From Aliarcobacter sp. (GTDB lineage Bacteria; Campylobacterota; Campylobacteria; Campylobacterales; Arcobacteraceae): 64,000 bases of DNA. The notes beneath the pieces were generated by a model. It made no database searches. It was not told where the DNA came from and saw nothing but the letters and a program-made list of their open reading frames with translations. Positions 60,280-64,000 of this stretch are shown in pieces (the first letter of the stretch is position 1; the number at the start of each line of letters is the position of its first letter). The translations under genes and the position numbers were made by a program. The stretch is taken from assembly GCA_028690445.1 (NCBI GenBank), contig JAQVBE010000003.1, forward strand, positions 12,909-76,908, written 5' to 3'.

Positions 60280-61112
60280 TATAAAATTACCGTTTTATTT
60301 CCATGAACAAAAACTCTATCATGTAATAACATTTCAAATGCATTTGAAAGTACGATTTTTTCTACATTTCTTCCTGCATTTCTCATATCTTCCCAAGAAT
60401 AACTGTGATCAACTCTAACAACATCTTGGAAAATAATTGGACCTTCATCCAAATCACTTGTAACATAATGTGCAGTTGCTCCAATAATCTTTACACCTCT
60501 TTCGTGGGCTTGTTTATATGGGTTAGCTCCTATGAATGCTGGTAAAAATGAGTGGTGAATATTTAAAACTTTTTTTGGGAAAGCATCTACAAATTTTGGA
60601 GTTAAGATTCTCATATATTTTGCAAGAACAATTAATTCAGGTTCATATTCATTGATTTTAGCAATCATTTTATCTTCATGATCTTCTCTACTCATTCCAT
60701 CTGCGCTAATACAAGTAAAAGGAATATTGAACTTCTCAACTAAATCTTTTAAGTGGTCATGGTTTGCAATAACTGCTTTGATATTTGCATTTAATTCACC
60801 TGCAATATATCTAATTAATAAATCACCTAAAACATGGAACTCTTTAGTTGCTAAAATAACAACATCTTTTTTCTCTTTTTTGTTTAGTTTGATTGAAGCC
60901 CTATCAGGTAAAACTTCTGTTAACTCTTTTAGTAACATATTTTTTGAAACTTTTCCAGAAACTATACTTCTCATAAAAAACTTTTTTGTATCTGGATCAA
61001 CATACTCCGCATTTTGCTCAATGTTTAAGTTATTTGCAAAAAGAACTTTTGAAATGTTATAAACAAGTCCTTTTGAATCTTCTGTGTCAATTAAAAGTAT
61101 ATACTCTTCCAT
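60279..61112 (-). CDS. purU: Formyltetrahydrofolate deformylase
   Basis: A 277-residue protein with an N-terminal ACT domain (residues 1-75) and a C-terminal formyltransferase-like domain with catalytic NIHHSFLPAFIGANPY (near 206-221) and HYVTSDLDEGPII. It frees formate and THF from 10-formyl-THF, which supplies purine synthesis and balances one-carbon units. Normal length. Confidence 0.95.
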   Translation of the reverse strand: MEEYILLIDTEDSKGLVYNISKVLFANNLNIEQNAEYVDPDTKKFFMRSIVSGKVSKNMLLKELTEVLPDRASIKLNKKEKKDVVILATKEFHVLGDLLIRYIAGELNANIKAVIANHDHLKDLVEKFNIPFTCISADGMSREDHEDKMIAKINEYEPELIVLAKYMRILTPKFVDAFPKKVLNIHHSFLPAFIGANPYKQAHERGVKIIGATAHYVTSDLDEGPIIFQDVVRVDHSYSWEDMRNAGRNVEKIVLSNAFEMLLHDRVFVHGNKTVIL

Positions 61113-61191
61113 TTTTATCCTATTTATTATTCAAGCTTAAATTTTTTAAAGCCCGAATAATAACATTTTATAGATTAATAGATAATTCGGC

Positions 61192-62451
61192 TTATATCAT
61201 AGAAGCTAGTTTTTCTCTATATTTTTCTAAATCAAAATCTTTAATTCTAGCAACTCCTGTTTCAACAGCACCAAGTGCAACAGCTGATGATACTTCAACC
61301 ATCAATCTTTTATCAAAAGGAATTGGAATAATATACTCTCTTCCATAAGTTAAATTACCAAAAGAAGCTATTAAATCAGGTGTTATAGGCTTTTTTGCAA
61401 GATTGGCAATAGCCTTTGCTGCTGCCATTTTCATATGCATATTTATTTTTCTTGCTTGTACATCTAAAGCACCTCTAAAAATAAATGGGAAACCTAATAC
61501 ATTGTTTACTTGATTTGGGAAATCTGATCTTCCAGTTCCTACGATTGCATTTGGTCTTACAGCTTTCACTTCTTCAGGGAAAAGTTCAGGAGTAGGATTT
61601 GCAAGTGTAAAGACAATTGGTTCTTCACTCATAAGTTTTATATGTTCAACTGTAAAAGTTCCAGGTTTTGATAATCCTAAAACCATATCAGCATCTCTAA
61701 AAGCATCTTCTATACTTACAGCATCACTTGAAGTAATAAACTCTTTTTTATACTTATTTATATCTGTTCTTCCTTTGTGAATTACACCTTTAGAATCACA
61801 CATAATTAAGTTTTTAACTCCAAGTTCTTTATACATAATAGAACAAGCAATAGCAGCAGCCCCAGCTCCCACAACTACGATTTTCATATCTTCAATTTTT
61901 TTATTTAACATTTCAGAGGCATTCATTAAAGCAGCACTTGTAATAATTGCAGTTCCATGTTGGTCATCATGCATAACTGGAATTTCAAGTTCTTCTACTA
62001 ATCTTCTTTCAATTTCAAAACATTCAGGTGCCTTAATATCTTCAAGATTTATTCCACCAAAAGTAGGAGAAATAGCTTTTACAACAGCACAAAATTTATC
62101 AATATTTTTTTCATCAACTTCAATATCAAAAACATCAACAGCTGCAAATTTTTTGAATAGTACAGCTTTACCTTCCATAACTGGTTTTGATGCAAGTGCA
62201 CCAATATCACCAAGTCCTAAAACAGCCGTTCCATTTGAAATAACAGCAACTAAATTTCTTTTTGCTGTAAATTCATAAGCTAACTCTGGATTTTTTTCAA
62301 TCTCTTCACAAGGAAATGCAACACCAGGCGAATATGCTAGTGATAAATCTTTTTGTGTTTCCAATCTAGTAGTTGTTGCAATTGCAACTTTTCCTGGAAT
62401 TGGACCCCTATGATACTCTAATGCTTCTTCTTTTGTAACTTTAGCAGTCAT
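61192..62451 (-). CDS. maeB: NADP-dependent malic enzyme (malate dehydrogenase, decarboxylating)
   Basis: A 419-residue enzyme; I start it at ATG 62451, which has AGGGAA upstream, rather than a longer ORF lacking a ribosome site. Motifs: SPGVAFPCEEI, NGTAVLGLGDIGALASKPVM, HDDQHGTAIITSAALM, VVVGAGAAAIACSIMYK, NPTPELFPEEVK. It lacks the phosphotransacetylase-like C-terminal domain of E. coli MaeB. It links malate and pyruvate. Confidence 0.92.
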   Translation of the reverse strand: MTAKVTKEEALEYHRGPIPGKVAIATTTRLETQKDLSLAYSPGVAFPCEEIEKNPELAYEFTAKRNLVAVISNGTAVLGLGDIGALASKPVMEGKAVLFKKFAAVDVFDIEVDEKNIDKFCAVVKAISPTFGGINLEDIKAPECFEIERRLVEELEIPVMHDDQHGTAIITSAALMNASEMLNKKIEDMKIVVVGAGAAAIACSIMYKELGVKNLIMCDSKGVIHKGRTDINKYKKEFITSSDAVSIEDAFRDADMVLGLSKPGTFTVEHIKLMSEEPIVFTLANPTPELFPEEVKAVRPNAIVGTGRSDFPNQVNNVLGFPFIFRGALDVQARKINMHMKMAAAKAIANLAKKPITPDLIASFGNLTYGREYIIPIPFDKRLMVEVSSAVALGAVETGVARIKDFDLEKYREKLASMI

Positions 62452-62574
62452 ATTTTCCCTTTTAATTATTATTTCATTATAAAATTTACAAGATAGTAAC
62501 AAAAAGAAACTTAAATAGATAAATTTTATTAATTAATACTTATAATTAAAATATTTAAACAACTTATGTAAAAT

Positions 62575-63261
62575 TTATATAAGTTGTTTATCCACTAAAC
62601 TTATAACTCCTGCAAACCTACCTGTTTTAGGACTTTTTCTAAAAGAAAAATATGGTTCATTTGAGCATTTTGTACAAATATTTGAAATATTTATATGTCT
62701 AATTCCTACTTCTTCTAAAAGCATAATATTAATTCCTTGCAAATCAATATTTCTTCCTATACAAAATTTCTCTCCAAAAGATGTTTTTACAATAGCTAAT
62801 AATTCATCACTTACCTCATAACAACAAGAGTGAATTGATGGTCCAAAAATTACTTTTATATTATTTACATTACAGCCTAACTCATTTATCATTTTGTTTG
62901 CTGTTATTTGTGCAATCTTTAAAAAAGTCGAGTTTCTTCCTGCATGAACAGCTGCAATTACACCTTGTATCTCATCAAAAAATAAAATAGGAATACAATC
63001 AGCCACCATAACCATAAGTGGTAATTCTTTCTCTTTTGTGATTATTCCATCACAATTTTCTATAAGTTTTGGTGAATTTTTATCCACTATTTGAACATTG
63101 TTTCCATGAACTTGATTCATATAAACTAAATCTTCGTTTTTGTATTCCATTATTGAAGCAACTGCTTGCCTATTTTTATCCACATTTTCTTTTATATCAC
63201 CTACATGATAAGCTAAATTCCCATCATTTGAAGTTGTAAAATAGTATTTAATTTGATTCAT
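62575..63261 (-). CDS. pgeF: PgeF/YfiH-family peptidoglycan-editing protein (multicopper-like fold)
   Basis: A 228-residue member of the YfiH family with MNQVHGNNVQIV, VADCIPILFFD (Cys) and AAVHAGRNSTFLKIA (His) and then FGPSIHSCCYEV. The Cys/His/His set binds copper or zinc. Family members remove aberrant residues from peptidoglycan precursors or oxidise phenols; the former is favoured. Confidence 0.88.
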   Translation of the reverse strand: MNQIKYYFTTSNDGNLAYHVGDIKENVDKNRQAVASIMEYKNEDLVYMNQVHGNNVQIVDKNSPKLIENCDGIITKEKELPLMVMVADCIPILFFDEIQGVIAAVHAGRNSTFLKIAQITANKMINELGCNVNNIKVIFGPSIHSCCYEVSDELLAIVKTSFGEKFCIGRNIDLQGINIMLLEEVGIRHINISNICTKCSNEPYFSFRKSPKTGRFAGVISLVDKQLI

Positions 63262-63331
63262 AATTTCTTCTTTTATTTGCTTTTGCTATAATTTATCAAA
63301 ATATTAATGATTTATTGTTTAAGGATAAAAT

Positions 63332-63940
63332 TTGAATAGATTTGATGAAGCAGCAAAAACTTGGGATACAAAACCTTCAAGCCTAGCTATGGCAAAAGCT
63401 TGTGTGGAAAATATAAATAAAATTATTAAACTAAAAGATAATGCAAAAATTCTTGATTATGGTTGTGGAACTGGACTTGTAGCATTTAGTTTGAGTAATG
63501 AAACAAATGAAGTTATTGGAATGGACAACTCAAATGGAATGGTTGAACAATTCAACAAAAAAGCAACTGAACTAAACTATTCAAATATCAAAGCTATTAA
63601 ACATGATATAAATGATGAAAATTTAGAAGAAAATGAGTTTGATTTGATAATAACAAGTATGTCTTTACATCACATAAAAAATGCAAATATTTTTATAGAA
63701 AAAGCCTATGAAGCTCTAAAAAAAGATGGTTTTTTATGTATAAATGATTTAGACAAAGAAGATGGAACTTTTCATAAAAAACACAATAATGATGGTGTTT
63801 ATCACTTTGGTTTTGATAAAAATGAATTAGAAAATAGTTTAAAAAATCTAGGATTTAAAATCATAGATTATAAAATAGTTTATACAGACTTTAGAGAAGA
63901 TAGAGAGTTCCATATTTTTAATCTAATAGCTCAAAAATAA
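63332..63940 (+). CDS. Class I SAM-dependent methyltransferase
   Basis: A 202-residue protein with TTG start and AAGGA 6 bp before. SAM motif I ILDYGCGTGLVAFSL near residue 45, VIGMDNSNGMVEQF as motif II, and LIITSMSLHHIKN as motif IV. Substrate cannot be told from sequence. Located 8 bp before aroE. Confidence 0.88.
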   Translation: MNRFDEAAKTWDTKPSSLAMAKACVENINKIIKLKDNAKILDYGCGTGLVAFSLSNETNEVIGMDNSNGMVEQFNKKATELNYSNIKAIKHDINDENLEENEFDLIITSMSLHHIKNANIFIEKAYEALKKDGFLCINDLDKEDGTFHKKHNNDGVYHFGFDKNELENSLKNLGFKIIDYKIVYTDFREDREFHIFNLIAQK

Positions 63941-63948
63941 GGAAAAAA

Positions 63949-64000
63949 ATGTCACAAAAATTTGCAATATTTGGAAATCCAGTTGCCCACTCAAAATCAC
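63949..64000 (+). CDS. aroE: Shikimate dehydrogenase (5' end only)
   Basis: Starts at ATG 63949 with AAGGAA upstream and reads MSQKFAIFGNPVAHSKS, the N-terminal shikimate-binding signature. Truncated by the window edge. Confidence 0.85.
   Translation, partial: MSQKFAIFGNPVAHSKS

Overview
The window is an AT-rich bacterial chromosome segment that looks like an Arcobacter/Aliarcobacter relative (Campylobacterota). The evidence is the very low GC, the kps capsule export cassette, the gene order ftsK-lpxD-ilvH-ilvB, frequent TTG/GTG starts with AAGGA-type ribosome sites, and the overall protein character. The genus is an inference; there is no rRNA or tRNA gene to anchor it.

Region 1 (1-8 kb, minus strand) is a surface-polysaccharide locus: an FkbM-type methyltransferase with a repetitive coiled-coil tail (cut by the window edge), wecC, wecB and the ABC exporter kpsD-kpsE-kpsT-kpsM. 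WecB and WecC make UDP-ManNAcA and the Kps proteins export capsule.

Region 2 (about 8.1-39 kb) is a mobile-element-like island. Its left end carries plus-strand genes: an RHH regulator, a YdjM-like hydrolase, a WGR protein and a PIN toxin-antitoxin pair. A long minus-strand series of mostly unrecognised genes follows, with a DNA-metabolism core (CHC2/TOPRIM primase, Cas4-like nuclease, RecT annealing protein, SSB-like protein). A conjugation block comes last (HD/TraI-like protein, TraD-like ATPase, a membrane protein, and TraN fused to a C-type-lectin-like domain). No integrase, no VirB4/TraC-type T4SS ATPase and no pilus genes are in the window, so the transfer system is incomplete here or split.

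Two RNA-level features stand out in the island. (a) About a dozen intergenic gaps between 14.8 and 30.7 kb, each just 5' of a minus-strand start codon, carry one structured leader. It has a short hairpin beginning GTTG, a CCC/GGG hairpin, then a larger terminator-like hairpin whose apex is complementary to the second hairpin. Stem sequences differ between copies but pairing is kept. This looks like a repeated attenuator/antiterminator family. (b) Around 31.2-32.5 kb there is a td-like group I intron with recognisable P, R and S elements, a 7-bp P7 and P8, P9 and P2 hairpins; a complete ORF lies inside it, enclosed by a perfect 22-bp inverted repeat. A third RNA structure upstream of recT can form either of two exclusive hairpins.

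Region 3 (39.4-64 kb) is core chromosome: ftsK (apparently with a non-ATG start), lpxD, ilvH, ilvB; a GGDEF/EAL protein with a periplasmic protein and a TonB-dependent receptor; an RraA-like protein; an sbcC gene that lacks its C-terminal ATPase lobe and runs into HNH-nuclease debris; sbcD; tonB-exbD-exbB; rlmF; a two-component system; a Na/Pi cotransporter; trmL; purU; a malic enzyme; pgeF; a methyltransferase; and the start of aroE. All start-site, motif and structure statements were made by eye; no database search or folding program was run.
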